A stretch of DNA of 64,000 nt from Flavobacterium tagetis. GTDB taxonomy: Bacteria; Bacteroidota; Bacteroidia; Flavobacteriales; Flavobacteriaceae. Under the pieces are notes generated by a model. It was not told the origin of the DNA, did no database searches, and worked only from the letters and a program-made list of their open reading frames with translations. Both the position numbers and the translations under genes were made by a program. Where the stretch lies: NCBI RefSeq assembly GCF_016735615.1, contig NZ_JAERSF010000001.1, forward strand, positions 1,630,997 to 1,694,996, written 5' to 3'. Below are positions 51,325 through 61,136 of this stretch, piece after piece. Each line of letters opens with the position of its first letter. Position 1 is the first letter of the stretch.

Positions 51325-53715
51325 ATGAGAATAATTAAAAAAATCTTGTTGACCGTATTGGTTCTTGTGGTGATTCTTGCGATTGGTTTGTGCGCTTATA
51401 TTTTTCATTTAAAACCGAAATATGAAGGTTCTGTACAATTGAATAATCTCGAGAAAGAAACCACAGTCTATTTTGACGATTTTGGAGTGCCTCATATTTA
51501 TGCAGATTCTGAAAAAGATGCTATGACCGCCTTAGGTTATGTACATGCACAGGAAAGATTATGGCAAATGGAATTGTTACGCCGAATTGCTCCAGGACGT
51601 TTATCCGAACTTTTTGGAGGTGTCGCGCTTAAAAACGATAAGTTTTTTGCCGGAATTGGAATTGAAGAAGCTTCGGCGAAAGCTATTGCAAAATTGGATA
51701 AAAATAGTGAAAGCTATAAACTAACTCAAGCTTATCTGGATGGAATTAATCAATATTTAGAAGAAGGAGTGACGCCAATAGAATTTACTTTGGTTGGCGT
51801 AAAAAAGCAAAAGTTTACCATAAAAGACGTTTATAATATTTTTGGTTATATGTCTTTTAGTTTCGCTATGGCGCAGAAAACTGATCCATTACTGACAGAT
51901 ATTAAAAATAGGTATGGCGCCGCTTATTTGAAAGATTTAGGTGTTGAAGGAGAATTCAATAATACTAGAATTAAAATCTCAAAAGAGAAAACGGAAGAAT
52001 ATGCCGAAATTTCAAAATCTATAACTGCAATGCTGGATCAATCTCCGATTCCGCCATTTGTTGGAAGTAACAGTTGGGTTGTTGGTCCACATAAATCGAA
52101 AACGGGAAAAGTTATCTTTGCTAATGATCCGCACATCGGATTTTCGCAGCCAGCGACTTGGTATGAAGCGCATATTGTAACACCAGAACATGAATTGTAT
52201 GGCTGTTATTTGGCAGGAACTCCATTTCCGCTTTTGGCGCACAATAGAGATTATGCTTATGGTCTAACGATGTTTGAAAATGACGACATTGATTTTTATC
52301 AAGAAAAAAATAAAACTGATGATGCTTCTCAATATCAAACGCCAACAGGTTTCAGTAAATATGAAATTAGAAAAAAAACTATAAAAGTTAAAGATTCTTC
52401 AGATGTTGTATTGACGGTTAAAATTACGCGTCACGGACCAATAATGAATGATTTTATTGATCGTCTGGATAAGAAAACACCAATTGCGATGTCTTGGACA
52501 TACACAAGAGAACCAATCTTAATTCTAGATGCAGCTTATGGACTTTCACACGCTAAAAATACTACGGATTTTAAGAAATCTGTCAGCTTAATTGCTGCTC
52601 CTGGATTGAATGTAATGTACGGAGACACCAAAGGAAATGTGGCTTGGTGGGCGAGTGGAAAATTATATAGACACAATGAAGGCGTTAATACGCATTTGAT
52701 TTTGGACGGTTCAAGCGGAAAAGATGATATTACGAAGTTTTTAGATTTTGAAGAAAATCCATCAGCTGAAAATCCTGCATGGGGATATGTATATTCTGCG
52801 AATAATCAGCCAGAAGCTATAGACAATGGCTATTTATATCCGGGATATTATCTGCCAGAAGATCGCGCCAAAAGAATTTCTGGAATTTTAGATGCGAAAT
52901 CTGATTGGGATAAAGAAGCCATCAGCAAAATGATTTACGATAATACTTCTGATGTTGCTGTTGAGGTAGTTAAAAATTTAATTACAAGTTTAGACAATAA
53001 ACCTCTTTCTAATAAAGAAAAGGAAGTTATAAATACTTTAAAATCTTGGAAAGGAACAACAAATATTGAAGATGTTGCGCCAACGATTTACAATAAATGG
53101 ATTTACTTATATCTGAAAAATACATTTGAAGATGAAATGGGAAAAGATAATTTCAATTTGTTTTTGGGAATTTCTCTTGGAAAACAAGTTATTGCGAATC
53201 AAATAAAAAACGAAAATTCGGTTTGGTGGGATAATATCAAAACAAAAAATATAAAAGAAACCAGAAAAGAAGTTGTTTCAAAATCTTTTCATGACGCTGT
53301 TATTGCTTTGCAAAATCAGTTAGGAGAAAGTATCTCAGATTGGAATTGGGGGAAAGTACATACCGTAGAACACGAACATCCGTTAGGAAAAGTCAAAGCG
53401 CTTCGCGGATTGTTTAATGTTGGTCCGTTCAATTCTCCAGGTTCAAATGAAGTAATCAATAATTTATTCTTCGGATTTAATGATGAAGGAAAATATTACA
53501 CCAAAGGCGGACCATCAACACGAAGAATCGTCGATTTTGCCGATGTAGAAAACAGCTGGAGTATTTTGCCAACAGGACAATCTGGAAACCCTTTCAGCAA
53601 ACATTACAGCGATCAAGCCGAAATGTACAACGCAGGAAAGTTTAGAAAAATGAAACTGAACAAAGAGGAAATTGTAAAAACATCAACAAAATTGGTTTTA
53701 AAACCGAAAAATTAG
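51325..53715 (+). CDS. Penicillin acylase family protein
   Basis: A 796-residue Ntn-hydrolase with an N-terminal membrane anchor (LVLVVILAIGLCAYIF). Penicillin acylases are cut to an alpha and beta chain, the new N-terminal Ser of beta being the nucleophile. Here it is Ser248 in PFVGSNSWVVGPHKSKTGKV, followed by FANDPHIGFSQPATWYEAHI, the classic start of the beta chain. Other markers are LDAAYGLSHAKNT and, near the C-terminus, TGQSGNPFSKHYSDQ. Substrate may be N-acyl amino acids, homoserine lactones or similar; not readable. Divergent from the AsmA-like gene. Confidence 0.9.
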   Translation: MRIIKKILLTVLVLVVILAIGLCAYIFHLKPKYEGSVQLNNLEKETTVYFDDFGVPHIYADSEKDAMTALGYVHAQERLWQMELLRRIAPGRLSELFGGVALKNDKFFAGIGIEEASAKAIAKLDKNSESYKLTQAYLDGINQYLEEGVTPIEFTLVGVKKQKFTIKDVYNIFGYMSFSFAMAQKTDPLLTDIKNRYGAAYLKDLGVEGEFNNTRIKISKEKTEEYAEISKSITAMLDQSPIPPFVGSNSWVVGPHKSKTGKVIFANDPHIGFSQPATWYEAHIVTPEHELYGCYLAGTPFPLLAHNRDYAYGLTMFENDDIDFYQEKNKTDDASQYQTPTGFSKYEIRKKTIKVKDSSDVVLTVKITRHGPIMNDFIDRLDKKTPIAMSWTYTREPILILDAAYGLSHAKNTTDFKKSVSLIAAPGLNVMYGDTKGNVAWWASGKLYRHNEGVNTHLILDGSSGKDDITKFLDFEENPSAENPAWGYVYSANNQPEAIDNGYLYPGYYLPEDRAKRISGILDAKSDWDKEAISKMIYDNTSDVAVEVVKNLITSLDNKPLSNKEKEVINTLKSWKGTTNIEDVAPTIYNKWIYLYLKNTFEDEMGKDNFNLFLGISLGKQVIANQIKNENSVWWDNIKTKNIKETRKEVVSKSFHDAVIALQNQLGESISDWNWGKVHTVEHEHPLGKVKALRGLFNVGPFNSPGSNEVINNLFFGFNDEGKYYTKGGPSTRRIVDFADVENSWSILPTGQSGNPFSKHYSDQAEMYNAGKFRKMKLNKEEIVKTSTKLVLKPKN

Positions 53716-53753
53716 TTTTTGTTTTAAGTTTCATGTTGACTATAAAAGCGAAC

Positions 53754-53815
53754 AAGGGTTCAAAAGTTTCTGTTTAGAAAACCTTTGAACCTTTGTTGCT
53801 TTGCACCTCTGAACC
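53754..53815. repeat. Inverted repeat, GGTTCAAAG type
   Basis: AAGGGTTCAAAAG (53754-53766) pairs with CTTTGAACCTT (53783-53793) imperfectly. The core CTGTTTAGAAAAC (53770-53782) is the same as at 4918-4930. It lies between the acylase stop and the next minus-strand stop. Confidence 0.65.
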
Positions 53816-54259
53816 TTATTTAGAAACATATTTTCCTTTCACAATATCATCGGCAAAAATGTTCAGATTATTAATAAGCACTTTATTATTAGTCATTATA
53901 TTTTGTGTTTGATAAGATGGTTCCTTTTCATATGCTTTTAATAAAATTTCCAGCTCAACTTCGTCAAAAACAACAAAACTGTTGTAAATCGCATCTCTAA
54001 AATTTTTGTAATTGATGCTTTGGGTAATTTCCATAGACTTTTGTTCGTTCCAACCTTCTTTTGCCGAAGTTTCATTTATTTTTGAAAGGCAAAAATCAAT
54101 AACATAATTTTTATAATGAGCAGCTTCGACAATTTTATCAATTATAATTTTGTTCTGCTGACTTGGCATTAACGGGCGATTGTTTTGCGATAAAGATTTA
54201 AAAGAAATAAAAAGACATAACAATACAGCTAAGAAACTGTGATTTTTTAGATTTTTCAT
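53816..54259 (-). CDS. Secreted protein of unknown function
   Basis: A 147-residue protein with a signal peptide (FLAVLLCLFISFKSLSQ). The mature part is helical, with AHYKNYVIDFCLSKINETSA and SINYKNFRDAIYNSFVVFDE. No family recognised and no close neighbour in the same operon. The stop is close to a repeat that lies between the convergent acylase gene and this gene. Function unknown. Confidence 0.55.
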   Translation of the reverse strand: MKNLKNHSFLAVLLCLFISFKSLSQNNRPLMPSQQNKIIIDKIVEAAHYKNYVIDFCLSKINETSAKEGWNEQKSMEITQSINYKNFRDAIYNSFVVFDEVELEILLKAYEKEPSYQTQNIMTNNKVLINNLNIFADDIVKGKYVSK

Positions 54260-54340
54260 AGGTCATTAAGTTATTTTGGGTGGGCTAAATTAGTATTTAA
54301 AAAAAATAATTCACCGAATTTTAATGTCCCAAGTTGTAAC

Positions 54341-54385
54341 AAAAAAAGCTCCGAAAAATAGATTTTGAATCTACTTTTCGGAGCT
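54341..54385 (-). terminator. Terminator after the serine-hydrolase/TPR gene
   Basis: AGCTCCGAAAA (54348-54358) pairs with TTTTCGGAGCT (54375-54385), plus AGATT/AATCT inside. On the minus strand it is followed by seven T. Confidence 0.9.
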
Positions 54386-54418
54386 ACTTTTAAGCATCTA
54401 ATCTATAATTGCCTGCTT

Positions 54419-55867
54419 TTATTTTTTAGAAAGTTCTTCCAAAACTTTTTTCCCGCCTTCATTTGTAGGATCAAGCTCAACAGATTTTTTATAGTTGACC
54501 ATCGCTAATTTTTTGTCTCCGTCAGCCAAATATGCTTCGCCTAAACTATCATAAGCATTTCCGGATTTAGGGAAAGTATCAACGTTTATTTTGAAAACTT
54601 CGATAGCTTCTTTCTTTTTTCCAGTTTGCAATAATTGATATCCAACTCGGTTCATATCGCCTTCTTTAATAGCATAAGTAGGATCGGTTTTTAGCTTTTT
54701 GTAAGTTTCTGTTCCTGCTGTTGCACCTTTTTCAGTATAAACATCTAATAGATCAAGAGCCAGAGATTTTTTTGGCTGATTAAAAGGCTGATTGTATAAA
54801 ATAGCACGAATTGCTGCGTTCATTTCGCCCAAGACAGTTCCTCCAGTATTGTTCAATAAAACAACAAGGTTTTTATCTTTAGGAATACGCGAAATAATGG
54901 TATTAAATCCGTTGATTCCACCTCCGTGCTCAACAACAGTCAATTTATCGTTTCCGTTTGGCACTTCATAAGTAGACCATCCATATCCGTAAAAACCATT
55001 CCAAGCTTTAATGTAAGGTTTGAATAAAGATTCCATTGATTTCTCAGAAAGCAATTTATTGGTATAAAGCGCCTGATCCCATAAATACAAATCTTCTACA
55101 GTCGAATACAAAGATCCTGCAGCATACGGAATACTCATGTCAATATAAGAGGCATTAACAATTTTCTTTCCTTCTTTTTCATAACCAGCAGCTCTGTTTT
55201 TTAAAATTACTTCACTATGATCGTAACCAGTATTAACCATTCTTAAAGGCGTGAAAATCGTTTCTTGTAAATTTTGCTCATACGTTTTGCCTGTAATTTT
55301 TTCGATAATATAACCTAATAAGAAATATCCAGAATTACTATAATTAAACTTTTCACCTGGAGCAAAATCTAGCGGAAGACTTGAAAATGTTTTTACAAAA
55401 GCTTCTGGAGTATAAGGATTTTTCGCTTTATCTCTAAGAAAATTAGGCGCATTGGTATAATTTGGAATCCCAGATGTATGAGTTAATAAATGGTGAATCG
55501 TGATTTTGCTTCCGTTTTCTTTTGGATAGTCTGAAAGATAAGTTGTAATTGGAACATCTAATTTAATTTTTCCTTCTTCTGCCAGTTTTACAATTAAAAG
55601 AGCAGTAAATTGTTTGCTGATAGAACCAAGTCTAAATTTAGTATCAGGCTGATTCGGAATATTCCATTCCATGTTGGCAGAACCGAAACCTTTTTTGAAA
55701 ATTACTTTTCCGTTTTCGGATACCAAAGCAGAACCATTAAATTGTCCGTATTCGTTGTATTTGTTTAAAAGCTGTTCAATTTGCTGTGCTTTATCTTGAG
55801 CAAAAGTGCTAAAGGATGAAAATTGAAAAGCAACAAAAAGTGCAACAAGTTTGATTGATTTTTTCAT
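54419..55867 (-). CDS. Class C beta-lactamase-like serine hydrolase with C-terminal TPR
   Basis: A 482-residue secreted enzyme with a signal peptide ending near STFAQ. The catalytic Ser-x-x-Lys is SISK in FRLGSISKQFTALLIVKLAE, the Tyr is in YSNSGYFLLG, and the HGG is HGGGINGFN. The last about 130 residues have tetratricopeptide features (GKKKEAIEVFKINVDTFPKS, GEAYLADGDKKLAMVNYKKS). Related proteins are annotated as penicillin-binding-like or D-alanyl-D-alanine carboxypeptidase-like enzymes, and real beta-lactamase action is not shown. It lies in the same strand as a second serine hydrolase and an AraC-family regulator, in separate transcription units. Confidence 0.85.
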   Translation of the reverse strand: MKKSIKLVALFVAFQFSSFSTFAQDKAQQIEQLLNKYNEYGQFNGSALVSENGKVIFKKGFGSANMEWNIPNQPDTKFRLGSISKQFTALLIVKLAEEGKIKLDVPITTYLSDYPKENGSKITIHHLLTHTSGIPNYTNAPNFLRDKAKNPYTPEAFVKTFSSLPLDFAPGEKFNYSNSGYFLLGYIIEKITGKTYEQNLQETIFTPLRMVNTGYDHSEVILKNRAAGYEKEGKKIVNASYIDMSIPYAAGSLYSTVEDLYLWDQALYTNKLLSEKSMESLFKPYIKAWNGFYGYGWSTYEVPNGNDKLTVVEHGGGINGFNTIISRIPKDKNLVVLLNNTGGTVLGEMNAAIRAILYNQPFNQPKKSLALDLLDVYTEKGATAGTETYKKLKTDPTYAIKEGDMNRVGYQLLQTGKKKEAIEVFKINVDTFPKSGNAYDSLGEAYLADGDKKLAMVNYKKSVELDPTNEGGKKVLEELSKK

Positions 55868-56193
55868 AATGGATTGATTATGGTTTAAGATTAATGAATG
55901 ATTCGATTTTGATTGATGATTGAAACTTCTTAAATGAAATAAAAAAGATGCTCTAAAACTTTAGACGATTGATTTGCGATTTGGTTTCAAGATTAACCCA
56001 AAATTTTTATTTTTTTTTAGAGTATAAAAAAGTAGAGCACAAACCAGTTACTTTAAAACTTGGTCTATGCTCATAACTAACAAATATTTTTAATGCTATT
56101 AAGCAGTCAAAATTTTACATATGTATAATAATAGAAGGATAAATAAATTTAGCATGTTTTCAGATTAAAGTTAATATCTGACTGAAGTGGAAA
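55868..56193 (-). other. AT-rich 326-bp gap with one hairpin
   Basis: No gene supported. Contains GAGCACAAACCAG (56035-56047) pairing partly with CTTGGTCTATGCTC (56059-56072), followed on the minus strand by ACTTTTTTAT, which would end the transcript of the 56194 gene. The rest is upstream DNA of the 54419 gene. Confidence 0.5.
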
Positions 56194-57705
56194 TTATTTT
56201 GTTTCGATATCGACTATTTTTCTACCGTTTTCTCCAAGATAATGAACAACAATATTTTCATAAACTTTATAGCCGTCATCAACATTGGTAAAAATGACTA
56301 AACCTTGTTTGGTCTTTGGCAGTAAAATAAAAATAGTTTGAACCCCTTGATCTGCACCACCGTGCGAAAGTGCATAGTTCTCATTTCCTAAGTCATAAAT
56401 TTCAAAGCCTAAACCAAAGTATTTGTTTTTTTTGGTCTGAACTTGATGCGAAATCATATCTTCAAAGACCTTTTTGCTTAATCCTTCGCCGTTCATTACG
56501 CTCGATAAGAATCTGCCGTAATCTTCAATGGTGGTCAATAAATCATCGGCTGCATTTGCAGTTTTGTTTTTAGTTGGTTCGTAAGCATTTCCGTTTTTGT
56601 CGTAATTAACGGCATATCTCGAAAGATCAATTTTATCATTCCAGATTAACTGAGAATCGGTCATTTTTAATGGCTCAAAGACTAATTCTAAAGCCAATTG
56701 ATCTAATGTTTTGTGGAATTTTTTCTCCAAAGCTTTTCGCAAATATTCAAAGCCCTCTCCAGAATACTGATATTGAGTTCCTGGTTTGAATTTGAAATCT
56801 AACTTTTTAGACTCATTAAAAGACCTCCAGTTAGGAAAACCTGTTTGATGGCTCAAAACAATTCTCGTGGTCAGTAATTTTAAATAAGGATCTTTCGCAA
56901 TATCAGGATCAGTCCAATATTTGTAAAGCGGTTCGTCTAAATCCCATTTTCCTTGAGAAATCAACTTCAAGGCAATTATTGCAGTTATAGGTTTTGTTAG
57001 CGAAGCCACATTCCAAATTGTGTTGTAGGGTGCAGAAATACCTTTTTTAAGCTCGCCAAAAACTTTTACTTGTTTTAGTTTATTGTCTGCAATAATTCCA
57101 ATTCCTAAAGCGGGAACATTATTTTCTTTAAGCCATTTTTCGGTCTCCTGATCATTATCAAAAAGATTAGATTTGCCAGCTGTAGAACTCGTCATTTGAT
57201 GATTATAGCTTAGCGATCGGGCCAATTTCCATTCTTTATTTTTTAAAAGCCATAGATGAGTAAATTTGGCGAAACTTCCAGCCTGTTCTTTATTTCCAGA
57301 AGAACTTTCGTAAAAACGATGCGTTCCCATTTGAATGGCGCCATACAAAACACCATTTTTATATAAAGGATAAATTTCAGTGCTCCTGTCTATTAGTTCT
57401 CTACGATAATTATATTTTCTTGTTGGAGAACAGATTCCATTTTGAAACGTTTTTAGAAATCTTGCCTTATCAGAAATGCTGTCTTTGTCATGATAAAACT
57501 CAAAATCTTCTGTGTAAAGATTTTCAAATTGTTTTACATCACACGTGTTAAACCCAACGTCAAAAAGCAGACTATCTTTTGACATAATAGTTTTGTACAA
57601 TGTTGAGCTTTTTTCTTCTTGCGAACAAACAGTTTGCATTTGAAAAAGTAAAATTCCAATTAAAATAGATTTGAATTGAAAAAAAAGAGGATTAATGATT
57701 TTCAT
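56194..57705 (-). CDS. Serine hydrolase of the class C beta-lactamase family with N-terminal DUF4440/NTF2-like part
   Basis: A 503-residue protein. The start is a signal peptide, IGILLFQMQTVCSQ. Residues about 30-170 (LFDVGFNTCDVKQFENLYTE, FTHLWLLKNKEWKLARSLSY) fit an NTF2-like DUF4440 domain, so this is a fusion of two folds. The second part has Ser-x-x-Lys SLTK in NVASLTKPITAIIALKLISQ, Tyr in YQYSGEGFEYLRKALEK, and His-Gly-Gly HGGADQGVQTIF. All catalytic residues are present. Substrate unknown. It lies between an AraC regulator and the other serine hydrolase, all on the minus strand; it could be under the AraC protein. Confidence 0.8.
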   Translation of the reverse strand: MKIINPLFFQFKSILIGILLFQMQTVCSQEEKSSTLYKTIMSKDSLLFDVGFNTCDVKQFENLYTEDFEFYHDKDSISDKARFLKTFQNGICSPTRKYNYRRELIDRSTEIYPLYKNGVLYGAIQMGTHRFYESSSGNKEQAGSFAKFTHLWLLKNKEWKLARSLSYNHQMTSSTAGKSNLFDNDQETEKWLKENNVPALGIGIIADNKLKQVKVFGELKKGISAPYNTIWNVASLTKPITAIIALKLISQGKWDLDEPLYKYWTDPDIAKDPYLKLLTTRIVLSHQTGFPNWRSFNESKKLDFKFKPGTQYQYSGEGFEYLRKALEKKFHKTLDQLALELVFEPLKMTDSQLIWNDKIDLSRYAVNYDKNGNAYEPTKNKTANAADDLLTTIEDYGRFLSSVMNGEGLSKKVFEDMISHQVQTKKNKYFGLGFEIYDLGNENYALSHGGADQGVQTIFILLPKTKQGLVIFTNVDDGYKVYENIVVHYLGENGRKIVDIETK

Positions 57706-57786
57706 TTTTGATGATTGATTGATGATTATTGATTTTGCAATAATAGTTCAATCCCCAGTATCAAAATTGTACAAAAGCGAAAAAAA

Positions 57787-58581
57787 TTATCTTTTTTGTG
57801 AAAGAAAATACAAATCAGGATTAAACATTTTTGGAGTTGTTTTAGTTACGTCTTTGAACTTTCTGATAAAGTGAGATTGATCAAAATATTTGTTGTAAAG
57901 TGCAATTTCGGTGAGACTTAGCTTTTCTAAATCTGCATTTAGCATTTGATCAACGGATTTTCTGAATTTCAAAATCTGAATATACTTTTTGATCGTAAGT
58001 CCTGTAGCAGTCTTAAACTTCATTTGAAGCAAACGCTGAGAAGAATTTAATAATTTACCAATTTCTGAAACCGAAATTTCATCTTCGTAAAGTCGTATTA
58101 TTTCACAGATTTTTTCAATTAAATTTTGATTTTCATTAGAATCAATCAATGTTTCAAAGTAAGAATTAATTGTCTTTAATAATGTTTCAATATCAGATTG
58201 AATTTCAATTTTAAAAGGTAATTCCAAAGCATCAATTTTAATAATCGAATCTGTAAAATTGCTCAAATCATATTGAGGAAACAGAGAAAGTGTCCAAGCA
58301 TGAAGTTGGATTATGGTAACTTTTGTTCTGGGCTGAATATTTACAAGAACTTTATTCGTCATTTGAGAACAAAAATAGATGCCGCTGTTCATCTCATATT
58401 TGTTTTTGCTTGTATGAACTTGGATAGAATTGCCATTTATAAACGCAAGATTAAAACATCCGTTTGGTAAAACCAGTTTATTTTCGATTATGCTTTCGCC
58501 GATGCTATTATCGAGACACCAAATTTTATTGACAAATCGTTCCGATTTTTTACTCACATAATATTCTGAATATAACTGCAT
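57787..58581 (-). CDS. AraC-family transcriptional regulator
   Basis: A 264-residue protein. The C-terminal 90 residues carry two helix-turn-helix motifs: ISVSEIGKLLNSSQRLLQMK FKTATGLTIKKYIQILKFRK, and LTEIALYNKYFDQSHFIRKF KDVTKTTPKMF, typical for AraC. The N-terminal part, with VLPNGCFNLAFINGNSIQVH, belongs to the DUF6597-type sensor domain found with it in Bacteroidota. It is 81 bp upstream of the serine-hydrolase fusion on the same strand, and is divergent from the DUF1254/DUF1214 lipoprotein gene. Either could be its target (inference). Confidence 0.85.
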   Translation of the reverse strand: MQLYSEYYVSKKSERFVNKIWCLDNSIGESIIENKLVLPNGCFNLAFINGNSIQVHTSKNKYEMNSGIYFCSQMTNKVLVNIQPRTKVTIIQLHAWTLSLFPQYDLSNFTDSIIKIDALELPFKIEIQSDIETLLKTINSYFETLIDSNENQNLIEKICEIIRLYEDEISVSEIGKLLNSSQRLLQMKFKTATGLTIKKYIQILKFRKSVDQMLNADLEKLSLTEIALYNKYFDQSHFIRKFKDVTKTTPKMFNPDLYFLSQKR

Positions 58582-58727
58582 TTTTTAGTTTGATTTGTCA
58601 ATTTGATTTCAAATTTAGGCTAAAAAGAGAATGAAGCAAAAATGAGTGCCTATAAAAAACAGGTTTCATTTTATAACTTGAAACCTATTTGAAGATTCTA
58701 AGTAGCTAATTTTGTACCGACTAGATT

Positions 58728-58735
58728 TAAATTTG
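58728..58735 (+). promoter_or_regulatory. -7 element upstream of the DUF1254/DUF1214 gene
   Basis: TAAATTTG, a full match; a second, TAATTTTG, lies at 58707-58714. No well-spaced TTG is present, so the site is tentative. Both are between the divergent AraC and lipoprotein genes. Confidence 0.4.
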
Positions 58736-58776
58736 ATTGGAATTTTATCCCTAATTCAAGTTTAAATCTAATTATT

Positions 58777-60261
58777 ATGAAAAAAATCATTCCTTGTTTG
58801 TTTTCATTATTTCTTCTTGCAACTGCCTGTAAGAAAGAAACCGCAGTAAATAATGAAAGTGCTTCTGCAGATTCTTCAAGTGTAGATGGTTATGAATTTG
58901 TTGGTGGATATCCAACAGAGGCAACCATACAAAAAGCATACGACGATGCCGATCTTAATCGTGCAATACAAACCTATAAATTTTTCTACCCAACTGTTTC
59001 TGGTGCAGCAATTGGTCTTGGAAATCTTGAAATAGGAGTAAAAGCCAATTCCGTTTTTGGAACATTAGATACAAAACCAGGTCAAATAGGGTATACATTA
59101 AATTCAGATACACCTTATGCACCGGTAGTTTTAGATTTATCAAAAGGTCCTATGGTTGTCGAAATACCTACAGGTCCGCTTATTGTTGTTGCTATGGATG
59201 TTAATCAGCGTTGGGTTGCCGATATGGGAATTCCGGGTCCAGATGCAGGAAAGGGCGGTAAGCATTTAATTCTTCCATTTGGTTATAAAGGACCAATTCC
59301 ATCATCAGGATATTACGTTTGGCATGCTTCTTCTGATAATCTCACTGTTGGTGTGCGTTCGCTTCCTGTGGGCGGAGATGTAAAAGGAGCTTTAGAACGC
59401 TTGACAACAGTAAAAGTTTATCCGTTTAATAAAACTTCTGATTGGAAAGATCCAACTTGGCTTCAGTTAACAGACAAACCGCAAAATAGTACGCCGTTAC
59501 AATATGAGACAACTTTTAAGTACTGGGAAGTTTTAAAAGAAGTTATTGACCGTGAACCATCTTATGATGGATATCGTAACTATTATGGAGAATTGGCTGT
59601 GCTGGGAATTGCAAAAGGAAAACCTTTTACGCCAGATGAACGTATGAAAAGTATACTTTCAAAAGCAGCAAAAATTGCTAATGCTCAAATGCGCGTGCAA
59701 TCGTTTGCCGATCGTCGTCCAGATCGTATAGTTTGGAAAGATCGTCAATGGGAATGGGTTGGACTTCGTCCTGAGAATGGAGATTTTAATACTCAGAATT
59801 ACGTTGATATAGATGCAAGGGAAACTTGGTTTTATCAGGCAATTGGTGCTTCTCCAGCTATGTTTAGACGTCAGGAAGGTTCAGGGTCTTTATATTGGTT
59901 AGGATTGAAAGACAATACAGGAAAATATGTTGACGGAAGTAAAACTTATAAACTGACACTTCCTACTCCTGTGCCAGCAAAACTTTTCTGGTCTGCTACA
60001 GTTTATGATGCCGAAACTAGAAGCCAGATTGCTACAGATCAAAATAAGGCTGCACTTCGTTCTATGTTTGAGCTTAAAGATAAGATAGGAGGTAAAACAG
60101 TTGATTTGTATTTTGGACCAAAAGCGCCAGAAGGCAAAGAAGGGCAATGGATAAAAACAATTCCAAACAAAGGCTGGTTCGTTTATATACGTATTTATGG
60201 ACCTGAAAAGGCTGCTTTTGATGGAAGTTGGAAACCAGGAGATTTTGAAGAAGTAAAATAA
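58777..60261 (+). CDS. DUF1254/DUF1214 lipoprotein
   Basis: A 494-residue protein with a lipoprotein signal, MKKIIPCLFSLFLLATACKK. The first half contains TIQKAYDDADLNRAIQTYKF, and TPYAPVVLDLSKGPMVVEIP, which fit DUF1254. The second half, SPAMFRRQEGSGSLYWLGLK and LFWSATVYDAETRSQI, with WFVYIRIYGPEKAAFDGSWK, fits DUF1214. These two domains commonly occur together in secreted proteins of unknown function. It may be regulated by the divergent AraC-family gene. A strong terminator follows. Confidence 0.85.
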   Translation: MKKIIPCLFSLFLLATACKKETAVNNESASADSSSVDGYEFVGGYPTEATIQKAYDDADLNRAIQTYKFFYPTVSGAAIGLGNLEIGVKANSVFGTLDTKPGQIGYTLNSDTPYAPVVLDLSKGPMVVEIPTGPLIVVAMDVNQRWVADMGIPGPDAGKGGKHLILPFGYKGPIPSSGYYVWHASSDNLTVGVRSLPVGGDVKGALERLTTVKVYPFNKTSDWKDPTWLQLTDKPQNSTPLQYETTFKYWEVLKEVIDREPSYDGYRNYYGELAVLGIAKGKPFTPDERMKSILSKAAKIANAQMRVQSFADRRPDRIVWKDRQWEWVGLRPENGDFNTQNYVDIDARETWFYQAIGASPAMFRRQEGSGSLYWLGLKDNTGKYVDGSKTYKLTLPTPVPAKLFWSATVYDAETRSQIATDQNKAALRSMFELKDKIGGKTVDLYFGPKAPEGKEGQWIKTIPNKGWFVYIRIYGPEKAAFDGSWKPGDFEEVK

Positions 60262-60290
60262 GTCCGTTCTTTAAAAGGTAAATTAATTCA

Positions 60291-60325
60291 AACAGAAGCC
60301 GATTTTTAAAATCGGCTTCTGTTTT
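60291..60325. terminator. Bidirectional terminator
   Basis: AACAGAAGCCGAT (60291-60303) pairs with ATCGGCTTCTGTT (60310-60322) with A and T tracts at the ends. It separates two convergent genes. Confidence 0.9.
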
Positions 60326-60919
60326 TTAAATAAACGCTGAGAAATATTCTTTTTTAGTTTTCGACCATTCTTCTAATATAATACTGAAATAAACATCTGC
60401 TTTACTTTTTCCTTCAGAATCGACATAATTGTTTCTAAAAATGCCCTCTTTTACAGCTCCCAATTTTTCAATAGCTTTCTGTGATCTAGTGTTTTCAAGA
60501 TCGGCGCTAAATTGTATTCTTCTGAATTGAATTTGTTCGAAACCAAAATTAAGCAGTTCAAATTTGCATGCTTGATTTAATCCCGTTCCCTGAAATGCTT
60601 TTCCATACCAAGTCCATCCAATTTCGCATTTTTGGCTTGAATGATTTAAATAACCGTAACGAGTGCTTCCTGCAACTTTGTCTGTAGCTTTGTCTATAAT
60701 AAGGAACGGATAACAAATTCCGTCTGCTTTTTGTTTTAATGTATTTTTAATATAGTTTTCAAAGTCTTGATTATTTCGCACATACATTCCCATGTATTTC
60801 CAGATTTCATCATCAAAAATGATTTCTTTAAGTTCTAAGTTTCTTTTGCTTTCGAATGGAATTAAAAGCACTTTTTCATTTTCTAAAATAATATCTGATT
60901 GTAAAATTTCGCTTTTCAT
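60326..60919 (-). CDS. GNAT-family acetyltransferase, RimJ/RimL type
   Basis: A 197-residue protein. CEIGWTWYGKAFQGTGLNQA (about residues 93-112) and FSADLENTRSQKAIEKLGAV (about 139-158) are the acetyl-CoA and ending motifs of the RimJ/RimL-like subgroup. FRNNYVDSEGKSKADVYFSI follows. Such enzymes modify ribosomal proteins or small amines; which one is not clear. It stands alone. Confidence 0.8.
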   Translation of the reverse strand: MKSEILQSDIILENEKVLLIPFESKRNLELKEIIFDDEIWKYMGMYVRNNQDFENYIKNTLKQKADGICYPFLIIDKATDKVAGSTRYGYLNHSSQKCEIGWTWYGKAFQGTGLNQACKFELLNFGFEQIQFRRIQFSADLENTRSQKAIEKLGAVKEGIFRNNYVDSEGKSKADVYFSIILEEWSKTKKEYFSAFI

Positions 60920-61136
60920 GAATTTTGTTTTTTAGTTAATGAATTAAATAGAAGGCAAAATTAGCTGTTTAATTTCTGTGAATAAATCTAATAAAATAAC
61001 ATTTTGTTATATTTTTAAAACATCCAAAAACAGGATAATTTTGTGAATCACTATTTACAAACAATTTGTTCATTTATTTTACGGCTCATGTACAATTATT
61101 AGTTATTTTTACGACCCAATATTAGATTTTCCCTCG

